Source: an uncultured Bacteroides sp.
GTDB lineage: Bacteria > Bacteroidota > Bacteroidia > Bacteroidales > Bacteroidaceae
Assembly (NCBI GenBank): GCA_900553815.1
Contig: USEY01000005.1
Span: 1 to 64,000, forward strand
Direction of reading: 5' to 3'
DNA: 64,000 nt
A program made the translations under genes and the position numbers. Positions 8,570 through 16,873 of the stretch are shown piece after piece. The first letter of the stretch is position 1. Every line of letters begins with the position of its first letter. The notes under the pieces were generated by a model. The model made no database searches. It saw nothing but the letters and a program-made list of their open reading frames with translations, and was not told the DNA's origin.

Positions 8570-9324
8570 AATTTATCGGAATAATCCCTGCAAGATATGC
8601 ATCTACCCGGTTTCCCGGCAAGCCATTGAAATTGCTTGGCGGCAAACCAATTATTCAGCGTGTCTATGAACAAGTGAAGGGCACGCTCGATGATGTTTAC
8701 GTCGCCACTGATGACGAACGCATAGAGGCTGCCGTAAGAGCTTTTGGTGGAAACGTCGTTATGACTTCGGCTTCTCATCGGAGCGGCACAGATCGTTGTT
8801 ATGAAGCCTATACAAAGGTCGGAGCAGGATTTGATGTCATCATCAACATCCAGGGTGACGAGCCTTTTATTCATCCGGAACAACTAGAAACGGTGAAAGC
8901 TTGTTTTGACGATGGTGCGACTCAGATAGCGACGCTGGTCAAACCTTTCACGGAGTCGGATGGTCTGGCGGCGTTGGAGAATCCCAACTCTCCCAAGGTC
9001 GTGGTCGATGCGCAGATGCATGCTCTTTATTTCAGCCGTTCGGTTATCCCCTATTTACGGAGTGTGCCGCGTGAGAAATGGCTTTCGTCCCACACCTTTT
9101 ACAAGCACATCGGGCTTTATGCATATCGTGCAGAGGTGTTGAGGCAGATTACGGCTATGCCTCAGTCTGCTTTGGAGCAAGCGGAATCATTGGAACAGTT
9201 GCGCTGGCTGGAAAATGGATATACGATAACAGTGGGTGTCAGTCAGGTGGAAACCATAGGCATTGATACGCCCGAAGATTTAGTGAAAGCTGAAGAATTT
9301 TTGAGATTACATGGAGCTAGATAG
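8566..9324 (+). CDS. kdsB: 3-Deoxy-manno-octulosonate cytidylyltransferase (CMP-Kdo synthetase)
   Basis: 252 residues. KdsB activates Kdo with CTP to CMP-Kdo for lipid A-core assembly in the cytoplasm. The N-terminus IIPARYASTRFPGKPL is the nucleotide-binding signature of this family. Further conserved blocks are VYVATDDERI, HRSGTDRCYEA, INIQGDEPFIHPEQ, YFSRSVIPY, HIGLYAYR and the C-terminal GIDTPEDLVKAEE. Length is typical. The last 14 bases overlap the M16 homologue, so the two are probably co-translated. Kdo activation supports a Gram-negative host. Confidence 0.95.
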   Translation: MKFIGIIPARYASTRFPGKPLKLLGGKPIIQRVYEQVKGTLDDVYVATDDERIEAAVRAFGGNVVMTSASHRSGTDRCYEAYTKVGAGFDVIINIQGDEPFIHPEQLETVKACFDDGATQIATLVKPFTESDGLAALENPNSPKVVVDAQMHALYFSRSVIPYLRSVPREKWLSSHTFYKHIGLYAYRAEVLRQITAMPQSALEQAESLEQLRWLENGYTITVGVSQVETIGIDTPEDLVKAEEFLRLHGAR

Positions 9325-10618
9325 GACAAAACAACCCTCCATCTGTCCGATGGAGACATTTCAAATACAACGTCCCGAGATGCTGGAGATGCCCAATGGC
9401 ATACCTGTGAGGATATTTCGTGCAGGGGAAGAAGAAGTCGTCCGTCTGGACATTATGATTCGAGGCGGACTGTTGGAACAGACGCAACCTTTGCAGGCTG
9501 TCTTCACGGCTCGTATGTTGCGAGAGGGGACAGCCCGTTTTTCGTCTGCAGAGATAGCTGAAAAGTTGGACTATTATGGTGCATGGCTGGATGTGTCGTC
9601 TTCCATGACTCATTCATTTCTGACGTTGTACACTCTCAATAAATATTTTGCTCAGACATTTGCTTTGCTGGTGTCCATGCTGAAGGAACCGACATTCCCG
9701 GAAAGGGAATTTGCGGTTGTCGTGGATGGAAACCGGCAACAGTTTCTTGTCAATCGGGAGAAAGTGGAAGTGTTGGCTCGCAAAGAGTTGAATATCCGTC
9801 TTTTCGGACGTAATCATCCGTTTGGGCGTTATGCCGAGCTTGAGGATTATGAACGGATAACAACTGCAGTTTTACGCACGATGCATCAGCACTACTATTG
9901 TGCAAAGAACTGCACTTGTTATTTGTCGGGTTATGTGACCGATGAGATATTGAAACTCATGGAGTCTGAATTGGGGCAGGATATGTGGGGTAGTGCAGAG
10001 GGGATTTCTCCCTCTTTGGTAGATTGCTTGCCTGAAAGTTGGAATGGAAAGCGTTGTTTCATAGAGCGTCCTGAAGCATTGCAGAGTGCTGTCCGCATGG
10101 GATGTTTCACGGTAGATTCTCAGCATCCAGACTTCTTGAAGTTACGATTTATGGTAACACTTTTTGGCGGATATTTCGGAAGTCGTCTGATGAAAAACAT
10201 ACGTGAAGACAAGGGGTATACGTATGGTATCGGTGCCGGGCTTGTCGCTTATCCGTTTCGCAACATGTTGGTGGTGAATACACAAGCTGCTAATGAATAT
10301 GCGAATGAAGTCATAAGGGAAGTGAACTACGAGATGGAGCGGTTGCAAGCCGAACTGGTTTCGAGTGAGGAATTGGACATGGTGAAGAATTATGTGATGG
10401 GTGATATGTGCCGCAGTTACGAGAGTCCTTTTTCCATGGCTGATGCTTACATCTTTTTGGAGACTTCAGGCTTGTCGGATGATTTTTTTACACGTGCTCA
10501 GCAAACTGTGGCAGACATCACAGCTGAAGATGTGCGTGATATGGCTTGCAAATATTTGCGTAAAGAAAGCTTTACTGAGGTAATCGCAGGTAAAAAATGC
10601 GATGAAATGAATGCTTGA
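9311..10618 (+). CDS. M16-family peptidase homologue lacking the zinc-binding HxxEH motif
   Basis: 435 residues with the two-lobed M16 (pitrilysin/processing-peptidase) pattern: an N-terminal half with RGGLLEQTQPLQAVFTARMLREGT and KLDYYGAWLDV, and a C-terminal half with FGGYFGSRLMKNIREDKGYTYGIGAG, which carries the R-Y substrate-binding residues. At the site where active members read AHFLEHMLFKGT, this protein reads AVFTARMLREGT, so both His and the Glu of HxxEH are lost. Such subunits normally pair with an active M16 partner, which is not encoded nearby. No signal peptide is evident. It overlaps kdsB by 14 bp. Co-expression with a Kdo enzyme is positional only. Confidence 0.85.
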   Translation: MELDRTKQPSICPMETFQIQRPEMLEMPNGIPVRIFRAGEEEVVRLDIMIRGGLLEQTQPLQAVFTARMLREGTARFSSAEIAEKLDYYGAWLDVSSSMTHSFLTLYTLNKYFAQTFALLVSMLKEPTFPEREFAVVVDGNRQQFLVNREKVEVLARKELNIRLFGRNHPFGRYAELEDYERITTAVLRTMHQHYYCAKNCTCYLSGYVTDEILKLMESELGQDMWGSAEGISPSLVDCLPESWNGKRCFIERPEALQSAVRMGCFTVDSQHPDFLKLRFMVTLFGGYFGSRLMKNIREDKGYTYGIGAGLVAYPFRNMLVVNTQAANEYANEVIREVNYEMERLQAELVSSEELDMVKNYVMGDMCRSYESPFSMADAYIFLETSGLSDDFFTRAQQTVADITAEDVRDMACKYLRKESFTEVIAGKKCDEMNA

Positions 10619-10649
10619 TATGCCAGAAAGTGAAAGAAAGCTTAATAAG

Positions 10650-10682
10650 TTTGGCCCTATAAGAGGGAATCAGTTACATTTG
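10650..10682 (+). promoter_or_regulatory. Promoter of the MORN-repeat gene
   Basis: TTTG at 10650-10653 and TACATTTG at 10675-10682 are 21 bp apart, a close match to the Bacteroidetes -33/-7 pair, 28 bp before the start codon of the MORN gene. Confidence 0.65.
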
Positions 10683-10709
10683 AACAAATCTATAAAACAG
10701 AGATGACTC

Positions 10710-11831
10710 ATGAAGAAAAAATACATATTATATGCATTCTTCTTGTTCGCAATACCTTTTTCCGGGAATGCACAAATCAAAATAGGTAATTACACTTTTA
10801 AAGACGGGGCTGAATATACCGGTGAGATAAAAAGTCGCAAACCGAATGGAAAAGGCAAGACCCTTTTTAAAAACGGTGATACTTATGAAGGTGAATATGT
10901 AAAGGGGAAGCGTGAAGGCTATGGAGTCTATATCAAGAAGGACGGTGAGCGTTTTGAAGGTAATTGGTACCAGGATGTCCGTCATGGGAAAGGCATTAAA
11001 TATTTCAATAACAATAATCGCTATGAAGGCATGTGGTATGCCGACCATCAGCATGGGATAGGCACGATGTATTATTACAATGGTGATATTTATGAAGGAA
11101 ATTGGGCCTATGACAAGCGTGAAGGCAAAGGAAAATATACCTGGTCTAACGGTGCGTTTTATACGGGTGACTGGAAAAATGACAAAAAGAATGGCACAGG
11201 AACATTGGACTGGAACGATGGGTCACGCTATGTCGGCGAATGGAAGAGCGATATGCGCGATGGCAAAGGGAAATACTATTATTCCAATGGTGATGAATAT
11301 ATAGGAGAATGGAGTAATAACGAACAGCATGGGAAGGGTACCTATATATATAATAACAAAGACAAATATGAAGGGGACTATTTTCATGGGAAACGTACAG
11401 GCCGGGGCATCTATACTCATGCTAACGGAGACATGTATGTCGGTGATTTTGTCGATGGCGAACAGACTGGGAACGGCAAATTCACATGGGCTAATGGTTC
11501 GGTCTATGATGGACAATGGAAAAAAAATAAGCGTGAAGGCAAAGGCACTTATACCTGGATGAACGGCGATGTCTATAAAGGAGAATGGAAAGATAATCTT
11601 GCAGACGGCTATGGAGAGTTGGTCAATTCGGATGGGTCGATGTACAAGGGCCAGTTTTCTAAAGGAAAGAAGGATGGGCAAGGTACATTGATTGATAAAG
11701 ACGGAAACCGCTTTGAGGGATTCTTCAAGCAAGATGTGAAAGATGGGCCATTTATAGAAAAGGACGGTGACGGCAATGTCATTCGTCGAGGCACATATAA
11801 GTTTGGACGCTTGGACACAGTCAGTAAGTGA
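10710..11831 (+). CDS. Exported MORN-repeat protein
   Basis: 373 residues. A signal peptide (KKKYILYAFFLFAIPFSGNA, cleavage after the Ala near 21) is followed by about 14 tandem MORN repeats of exactly 23 residues each, with the pattern Y-x-G-x-(W/Y)-...-G-x-G-x-(Y/L)-...-(N/D)-G. The repeats fill the protein from about residue 30 to 360 with no other domain. MORN arrays form elongated beta-hairpin solenoids, often tied to membranes or binding; no enzymatic role can be read from the sequence. An extracytoplasmic structural or binding role is the most that can be inferred. The gene has its own promoter at 10650 and is followed after 20 bp by the inositol-phosphatase family gene. The DNA-level repetition is coding. 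Confidence 0.85.
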   Translation: MKKKYILYAFFLFAIPFSGNAQIKIGNYTFKDGAEYTGEIKSRKPNGKGKTLFKNGDTYEGEYVKGKREGYGVYIKKDGERFEGNWYQDVRHGKGIKYFNNNNRYEGMWYADHQHGIGTMYYYNGDIYEGNWAYDKREGKGKYTWSNGAFYTGDWKNDKKNGTGTLDWNDGSRYVGEWKSDMRDGKGKYYYSNGDEYIGEWSNNEQHGKGTYIYNNKDKYEGDYFHGKRTGRGIYTHANGDMYVGDFVDGEQTGNGKFTWANGSVYDGQWKKNKREGKGTYTWMNGDVYKGEWKDNLADGYGELVNSDGSMYKGQFSKGKKDGQGTLIDKDGNRFEGFFKQDVKDGPFIEKDGDGNVIRRGTYKFGRLDTVSK

Positions 11832-11851
11832 GGCTATAATCTGAAGAGAAT

Positions 11852-12655
11852 ATGTTAGAGCTGGAAAAGATAACAGAGGAGGTCCGTAGTTTGGCTCTTG
11901 AGACTGGAGACTTTCTACGTCATGAATGTATGAATTTCCACCGTGAGCGTGTGGAGAAGAAAGGAGCGCATGACTATGTATCTTATGTCGACAAGGAGTC
12001 GGAGCGCCGGATTGTCGCTCGTCTTCGTGAGATTCTGCCCGAAGCAGGTTTCATTACAGAAGAAGGCAGTGCCTCCCACACGACGGAAGAATATTGCTGG
12101 ATTGTTGACCCTCTGGATGGAACGACCAATTTTATACACGGGAATGCTCCTTTCTGTGTTAGCATTGCTTTGCGAAATTCCGCAGAGTTATTGGTGGGAG
12201 TCGTGTATGAAGTTTGTCGAAATGAATGTTTTTGGGCATGGAAGGACAGTCCGGCCTTTATGAATGGGCATGAGATACATGTTTCATCTGTGTCTTTGCT
12301 GGATGAATCGTTCATTCAGCTGGGCTTCCCTTATCAGGCAGAGCGGAGTCGGGCATTCATGGTCGATGTCATAAGACAGTTGTATGGTCATGTCGGAGGC
12401 ATTCGTGTGCAAGGTTCTGCGGCTGCGGAGTTGTGCTATGTAGCAGCAGGGCGTTTTGAAGCGCGATTGGAAGCCTTTCTTGGACCATGGGACATTGCAG
12501 CTGGAACACTCATCGTGCAGCAGGCTGGTGGCAAGTTGTCAACGTTTGCAGGTGGTGATGATTTCTATTCCGGGAAAGAAGTTCTTGCAAGCAATGGAAA
12601 AATCCACAAAGATTTGTTACATATAGTACAAAATTCATTATATTTGTGCGACTGA
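11852..12655 (+). CDS. Inositol monophosphatase family protein (SuhB/CysQ-like)
   Basis: 267 residues with all metal-site blocks of the Li-sensitive phosphatase family: ITEEGS (about residue 70), WIVDPLDGTTNFIHG (about 83-97) and the C-terminal GPWDIAAGTLIVQQAGG (about 211-227). The family removes phosphate from inositol-1-phosphate and related sugar phosphates or 3'-phosphoadenosine phosphate using Mg2+. The exact substrate cannot be set by eye; length and the LDGTTNFIHG form are closer to SuhB-type IMPases. Start at 11852 gives MLELEKITEEVR. It lies 20 bp after the MORN gene. Confidence 0.88.
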   Translation: MLELEKITEEVRSLALETGDFLRHECMNFHRERVEKKGAHDYVSYVDKESERRIVARLREILPEAGFITEEGSASHTTEEYCWIVDPLDGTTNFIHGNAPFCVSIALRNSAELLVGVVYEVCRNECFWAWKDSPAFMNGHEIHVSSVSLLDESFIQLGFPYQAERSRAFMVDVIRQLYGHVGGIRVQGSAAAELCYVAAGRFEARLEAFLGPWDIAAGTLIVQQAGGKLSTFAGGDDFYSGKEVLASNGKIHKDLLHIVQNSLYLCD

Positions 12656-12687
12656 AATAATATAAACTCTTTTAATCCTTAAGAATT

Positions 12688-13131
12688 ATGATCATTGATA
12701 CACTAGACAATCTGGAAAAATATGCTTCGGTAAATCCTTTGTTTGCTAAAGCTATCGAATATTTGAAATCGACCGATTTAAAGGCTCATGAAGTGGGCAA
12801 AGTGGAATTACAAGGGAAAGACTTGGTCGTAAACTTTTCTATGGCTAAAGGAAAGACAAAAGAACAGGCTCAGCTGGAAACTCACAAGAATTTCATTGAT
12901 ATTCAAATTCCTCTTTCTTGTACGGAAGTAATGGGATACACTCCGGCATGTAATCTGCCGGAAGGTGATTATAATGCAGAAAAGGACATCACAAAATTTA
13001 CGCTTCCTTCAGAAGCTTATATTCCGGTCCATCCGGGAATGTTTGCCATATTTTTCCCGCAAGATGGACATGCTCCTTGCATAGCTGACGAGGAAACCAT
13101 TCAGAAAGTGATTGTAAAAGTACGTGTCTAA
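12688..13131 (+). CDS. YhcH/YjgK/YiaL-family protein (cupin-like; NanQ-type anomerase candidate)
   Basis: 147 residues opening with MIIDTLDNLEKYASVNPLFAKAIEYLK, typical of the YhcH/YiaL (DUF386) family. The conserved core ETHKNFIDIQIPL and the C-terminal FFPQDGHAPC carry the His/Glu residues that form the metal-binding beta-barrel pocket. One family member, E. coli YhcH/NanQ, is reported to act on sialic acid anomers; other members are linked to other sugars, so the substrate here is open. It lies 32 bp after the phosphatase gene and 15 bp before the branching enzyme, suggesting shared transcription. Confidence 0.85.
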   Translation: MIIDTLDNLEKYASVNPLFAKAIEYLKSTDLKAHEVGKVELQGKDLVVNFSMAKGKTKEQAQLETHKNFIDIQIPLSCTEVMGYTPACNLPEGDYNAEKDITKFTLPSEAYIPVHPGMFAIFFPQDGHAPCIADEETIQKVIVKVRV

Positions 13132-13146
13132 TTAGTCTTCCTGGTT

Positions 13147-15165
13147 ATGGAACTGAAGTTGAGGTTATTAAAGAATGACTCTTGGTTAGAGCCCTTTGAA
13201 AATGCTATCAATGGGCGTCATGCACATGTGATGGATAAAGTGAAGGAACTGACCAATAATGGTCGTAAGACGTTGACTGATTTTGCGTCGGGTCACCTTT
13301 ATTTTGGATTACATCGCACGGATAAGGGATGGGTGTTCCGCGAGTGGGCACCCAATGCAACCGAGATCTATTTGATCGGCGACTTTAATGATTGGCAGGA
13401 AAAGCCTGAATTCAGGTTGAAGCGTTTGCGCAACACGGGTAATTGGGAGATTAAGTTGAAACCCAATGTACTGAAACATGGCGATTTGTACAAATTGAAA
13501 GTCTATTGGGACGGTGGTTGCGGAGAGCGTATTCCGGCATGGGTTCGTAGAGTCGTTCAGGATGAGCAGACAAAAATCTTCAGTGCACAAGTGTGGGAAC
13601 CTGAAAAACCTTATAAATTTAAGAAAAGGGTCTTCAGACCGAACACTTCTCCGTTACTGATTTATGAATGCCACATAGGCATGTCACAAGAGGAAGAAAA
13701 GGTGGGTTCTTACACAGAGTTTCGTGAAAAAGTATTGCCACGTGTGATTGCCGATGGATATAATTGCATTCAAATTATGGCAGTCCAGGAGCATCCTTAC
13801 TATGGAAGTTTCGGTTATCATGTATCCAGTTTTTTTGCGCCATCTTCTCGTTTTGGCACACCTGACGAGTTGAAGCAATTGATTGATGAGGCCCATCAAA
13901 ACGGCATTGCTGTGATTATGGACATTGTTCATTCGCATGCGGTGAAGAATGAAGTCGAAGGATTAGGCAACTTTGCAGGAGATCCCAATCAATATTTTTA
14001 TCCGGGAGAACGGCACGAGCATCCTGCATGGGACTCTCTTTGCTTCGACTATGGCAAGAATGAAGTGCTGCATTTTCTGTTGTCCAATTGCCGTTATTGG
14101 TTAGAGGAATTTAAATTCGATGGTTTCCGTTTTGATGGAGTGACTTCCATGCTCTATTACAGTCATGGATTGGGTGAAGCCTTCTGTAATTACAACGATT
14201 ATTATAACGGGCACCAAGATGATAATGCCATCTGCTATTTGTCTTTGGCCAACTTGTTGATTCATGAGGTCAACTCGAAGGCCATTACTATTGCCGAAGA
14301 AGTGTCCGGTATGCCGGGATTGGCACTGCCTGTTCTTGATGGCGGTTATGGGTTTGACTATCGTCTGGCAATGAATATACCTGACTACTGGATTAAAATC
14401 ATAAAGGAAAAGGTGGATGAGGATTGGAAACCGTCCAGCATGTTTTGGGAAGTCACCAATCGCCGTAAAGACGAGAAGACCATATCATATGCTGAAAGCC
14501 ATGACCAGGCATTGGTCGGGGACAAGACCATCATCTTCCGTCTGGTAGATTCCGATATGTATTGGCATTTCAAGAAAGGAGATGAGAACGAACGGGTACA
14601 CCGCGGCATTGCCTTGCACAAGATGATTCGCCTGCTGACCAGCTCGACGCTGAATGGAGGTTATCTCAACTTTATGGGCAATGAGTTTGGACATCCCGAG
14701 TGGATAGATTTCCCACGTGAAGGCAACGGGTGGAGCTACAAGTATGCACGCCGCCAGTGGAGTTTGGTCGACAATCAGGACTTGTGCTATTGCTACTTGG
14801 GTGATTTTGATAAGGCGATGTTGAGCGTCATTAAGGATGTGAAGAACATCCAGAAAACACCGGTTGTGGAGATTTGGCACAATGATGGAGACCAGGTGTT
14901 GGCTTATATGCGTCGCGACCATATCTTTGTCTTCAACTTCAGTCCCACGCGCTCGTTTGTCGATTACGGCTTCCTCGTGCCCCGAGGCTCATACGACGTG
15001 GTGCTCAATACGGATGCCGTGCAGTTTGGAGGCAACGGGCTGGCCGACGACACGGTGAGACATTTCACCAACTATGACCCTCTGTATGCGAAGGACAAGA
15101 AAGAGTGGTTGAAACTCTACATTCCTGCCCGATCGGCTGTTGTCCTCCGAAAAGTAAAGGAATAA
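13147..15165 (+). CDS. glgB: 1,4-alpha-Glucan branching enzyme of the eukaryote-like GH13_8 type
   Basis: 672 residues. An N-terminal CBM48-like domain (FREWAPNATEIYLIGDFNDW, about 60-80) precedes a GH13 barrel. Catalytic elements are visible: DGFRFDGVTSML (nucleophile Asp near 330), TIAEEVSG (acid/base Glu near 383) and YAESHDQALVGDKT (third Asp near 453). It forms alpha-1,6 branches in glycogen. The segments VQEHPYYGSFGYHVSSFFAPSS and FDGFRFDGVTSMLYYSHG are much closer to plant/animal branching enzymes than to the E. coli GlgB form. Glycogen synthase is not in the window. The stop is followed closely by the DUF6057-like gene. Confidence 0.93.
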   Translation: MELKLRLLKNDSWLEPFENAINGRHAHVMDKVKELTNNGRKTLTDFASGHLYFGLHRTDKGWVFREWAPNATEIYLIGDFNDWQEKPEFRLKRLRNTGNWEIKLKPNVLKHGDLYKLKVYWDGGCGERIPAWVRRVVQDEQTKIFSAQVWEPEKPYKFKKRVFRPNTSPLLIYECHIGMSQEEEKVGSYTEFREKVLPRVIADGYNCIQIMAVQEHPYYGSFGYHVSSFFAPSSRFGTPDELKQLIDEAHQNGIAVIMDIVHSHAVKNEVEGLGNFAGDPNQYFYPGERHEHPAWDSLCFDYGKNEVLHFLLSNCRYWLEEFKFDGFRFDGVTSMLYYSHGLGEAFCNYNDYYNGHQDDNAICYLSLANLLIHEVNSKAITIAEEVSGMPGLALPVLDGGYGFDYRLAMNIPDYWIKIIKEKVDEDWKPSSMFWEVTNRRKDEKTISYAESHDQALVGDKTIIFRLVDSDMYWHFKKGDENERVHRGIALHKMIRLLTSSTLNGGYLNFMGNEFGHPEWIDFPREGNGWSYKYARRQWSLVDNQDLCYCYLGDFDKAMLSVIKDVKNIQKTPVVEIWHNDGDQVLAYMRRDHIFVFNFSPTRSFVDYGFLVPRGSYDVVLNTDAVQFGGNGLADDTVRHFTNYDPLYAKDKKEWLKLYIPARSAVVLRKVKE

Positions 15166-15174
15166 TTGCATATC

Positions 15175-16293
15175 ATGACAAAAAGTTTAACAATAAGATA
15201 CAAGGCCGCACGTAGTATACGCATCGCGTGTGGCCTTGTTTTTATTCTGTTTTGCTCATTCTATCTTTTCTTTCAGACCCACTTGCTTGAGATGCTCCAG
15301 AAAGTGCTTTCTGACGGACAGACGGCGTATGCCGCCCGTTGGGGGACATGGATTATTACACTGGTGCTTTGCCTGGTGCAGTTTGGCGTGAGCCAGGCTG
15401 TGCGTTTGCCCGAACGTTGTCATGCGCTGACCTATTTACCTTCCGTGTTGTTGCTTTCATGCATCACGGGCTTTGACAAAAGCATTTACGAGAGTGTCTC
15501 TATCGGACATTGGAGTTGGATAATCCCGCTGTCTGTCGTCGCACTGTTTGGAGTGTCGTGGGTGTGTCGGCGTTGGGATTGGCTTGGCGATGACAATCGT
15601 GAACAGACCTGGCTGGGGCGTTTGTTGCCCAATACCCTCACGCTGTTCCTGCTCTGTGTCGGATGTATGGCGTGGGGAAATACGGATGAAGTGTTTCACT
15701 ATGAGACTGCCGCTGATGCGGCTTTGCTACGCGACGATTATGAAGCCGTGTTGTCCATCGGTGCGGACTCGCCCCGCACATCGCGCGAACTGACGGTCTT
15801 GCGGACGTATGCCCTGAGCCGCACGGGGTTGCTGGGTGAGAAGCTTTTTGACTATCCTCAGCGTGACGCTTCCCGCGGATTGCTGTTTGAGGCCGGACTT
15901 CCTGCCACGACGTGGCTGAAACCCACGGCTGTGTATGAATATTTGGGCGATACTCCTCGTGCTGGGGAAAGCGTCACGGACTATTTGCGACGTCTTTGCC
16001 ACGAAGAGACGGGCAACGAACCGGCACTGGATTACTATCTCTGCGCACTCTTGTTGCGGAAAGAACTGGACACGTTTGTCGCAGAGCTGAACTATTATTG
16101 TTACGTGGAACCTTCCCTTCCGCGTGCTTATCAGGAGGCGCTTTTCCTCTATTATGCCGGGCATGCCGAGCTGACGCCTCCTTTCGACCTGTCCGCCGTG
16201 GCCCGCGACTACCAGCTCTATCGGCTTTCGCCTGCGGCACATCAGAAAACTTATTGGTATTATTACGACCACACGACGATTCGCTTCGAATAA
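15175..16293 (+). CDS. Integral membrane protein, DUF6057-like
   Basis: About 372 residues. Four to five hydrophobic segments occupy the first half (ACGLVFILFCSFYLFF, WIITLVLCLVQFGV, LTYLPSVLLLSCITG, WSWIIPLSVVALFGVSW, TLTLFLLCVGCMAW). A hydrophilic half from about residue 165 contains TPR-like helices (ETAADAALLRDDYEAVLSIG, ELTVLRTYALSRTG). It resembles Bacteroidetes proteins labelled DUF6057, which have no known function. Start placed at the ATG at 15175; a TTG at 15166 in frame directly follows the branching-enzyme stop and is less likely. The base pattern becomes GC-richer here than in the preceding gene. Confidence 0.75.
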   Translation: MTKSLTIRYKAARSIRIACGLVFILFCSFYLFFQTHLLEMLQKVLSDGQTAYAARWGTWIITLVLCLVQFGVSQAVRLPERCHALTYLPSVLLLSCITGFDKSIYESVSIGHWSWIIPLSVVALFGVSWVCRRWDWLGDDNREQTWLGRLLPNTLTLFLLCVGCMAWGNTDEVFHYETAADAALLRDDYEAVLSIGADSPRTSRELTVLRTYALSRTGLLGEKLFDYPQRDASRGLLFEAGLPATTWLKPTAVYEYLGDTPRAGESVTDYLRRLCHEETGNEPALDYYLCALLLRKELDTFVAELNYYCYVEPSLPRAYQEALFLYYAGHAELTPPFDLSAVARDYQLYRLSPAAHQKTYWYYYDHTTIRFE

Positions 16294-16433
16294 TCGTGTC
16301 GGGAAGGACGGGGGATGTATTTCTTTCCGGCTTTTCTTTTTTCTGCGGATGCTTGTCGTCACGGACTGTGACGGCGGTGTCTTCGCATGCGCACGCTTAT
16401 GCTTGTGGAGGAACACCACTATGTTTTCTTCAT

Positions 16434-16502
16434 AAGGTGTACACCTTATACATGCAAAGATGTACACCTTATGTATACAGAGGTGTACACTTTATTCATT
16501 AT
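16434..16502. repeat. Intergenic array A: three units, 23-bp period, palindromic core
   Basis: The core GTGTACACCTTAT starts at 16437, recurs at 16460 (one change) and at 16483 (one change), exactly 23 bp apart each time. The first unit forms the perfect 18-bp palindrome ATAAGGTGTACACCTTAT at 16432-16449. It sits in the 390-bp gap (16294-16683) after the DUF6057-like gene. The rest of the gap has no gene I can support. It belongs with the other 22/23-bp arrays of this window by geometry, not by sequence. Confidence 0.85.
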
Positions 16503-16683
16503 AGACACATATGTTTTTTCAAGGATATGCCTGTCTTTCTTCATAAACAGGACCGTGCAGCTTCGGAAAGACCACTGTGAAGGACGGAGGGTGTGGGAAA
16601 TAGCGAACGGACGAGCCGCCGTTTGCTCCGTTTTTTATACCTTTGCACATCATTGGATATAGTAAACAAACGATTGGAATACA

Positions 16684-16812
16684 ATGGCAGACAATTACAT
16701 AGAACGTCAATATGAGCAGTATGAAGCTCGGAAAGCCGCATGGGAAAAGGCGCGTAAGCTGGGGAAAAAGAAAGTGAAAGCTCTTCGCCAGAAGGTGAAA
16801 AAGGCGGAGTAA
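16684..16812 (+). CDS. Small highly basic protein, 42 residues
   Basis: MADNYIERQYEQYEARKAAW opens a 42-codon frame ending in TAA at 16810-16812. About a third of the residues are Lys or Arg, the second half runs KARKLGKKKVKALRQKVKK, and the whole is predicted to form one amphipathic helix. The composition suggests nucleic-acid or ribosome contact, but no family is recognised. A TACCTTTG box at 16638 lies 39 bp upstream. It is too short for routine gene calling, and the regular codon pattern supports coding. Confidence 0.55.
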   Translation: MADNYIERQYEQYEARKAAWEKARKLGKKKVKALRQKVKKAE

Positions 16813-16839
16813 ATCCGGACTCGTCCGCCATAAAATGCT

Positions 16840-16847
16840 TACATTTG
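16840..16847 (+). promoter_or_regulatory. -7 box upstream of the MATE gene
   Basis: TACATTTG followed by CACG, 27 bp before the MATE start codon, fits the Bacteroidetes -7 consensus. The -33 element is not clear. Confidence 0.45.
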
Positions 16848-16873
16848 CACGATTTTTAAGTGCATGAAAGAAA

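Noticed and set aside
10710..11831. Tandem DNA repeat or array in the MORN gene
   Set aside because: The regularity follows the 23-residue (69-bp) coding repeat of the protein.
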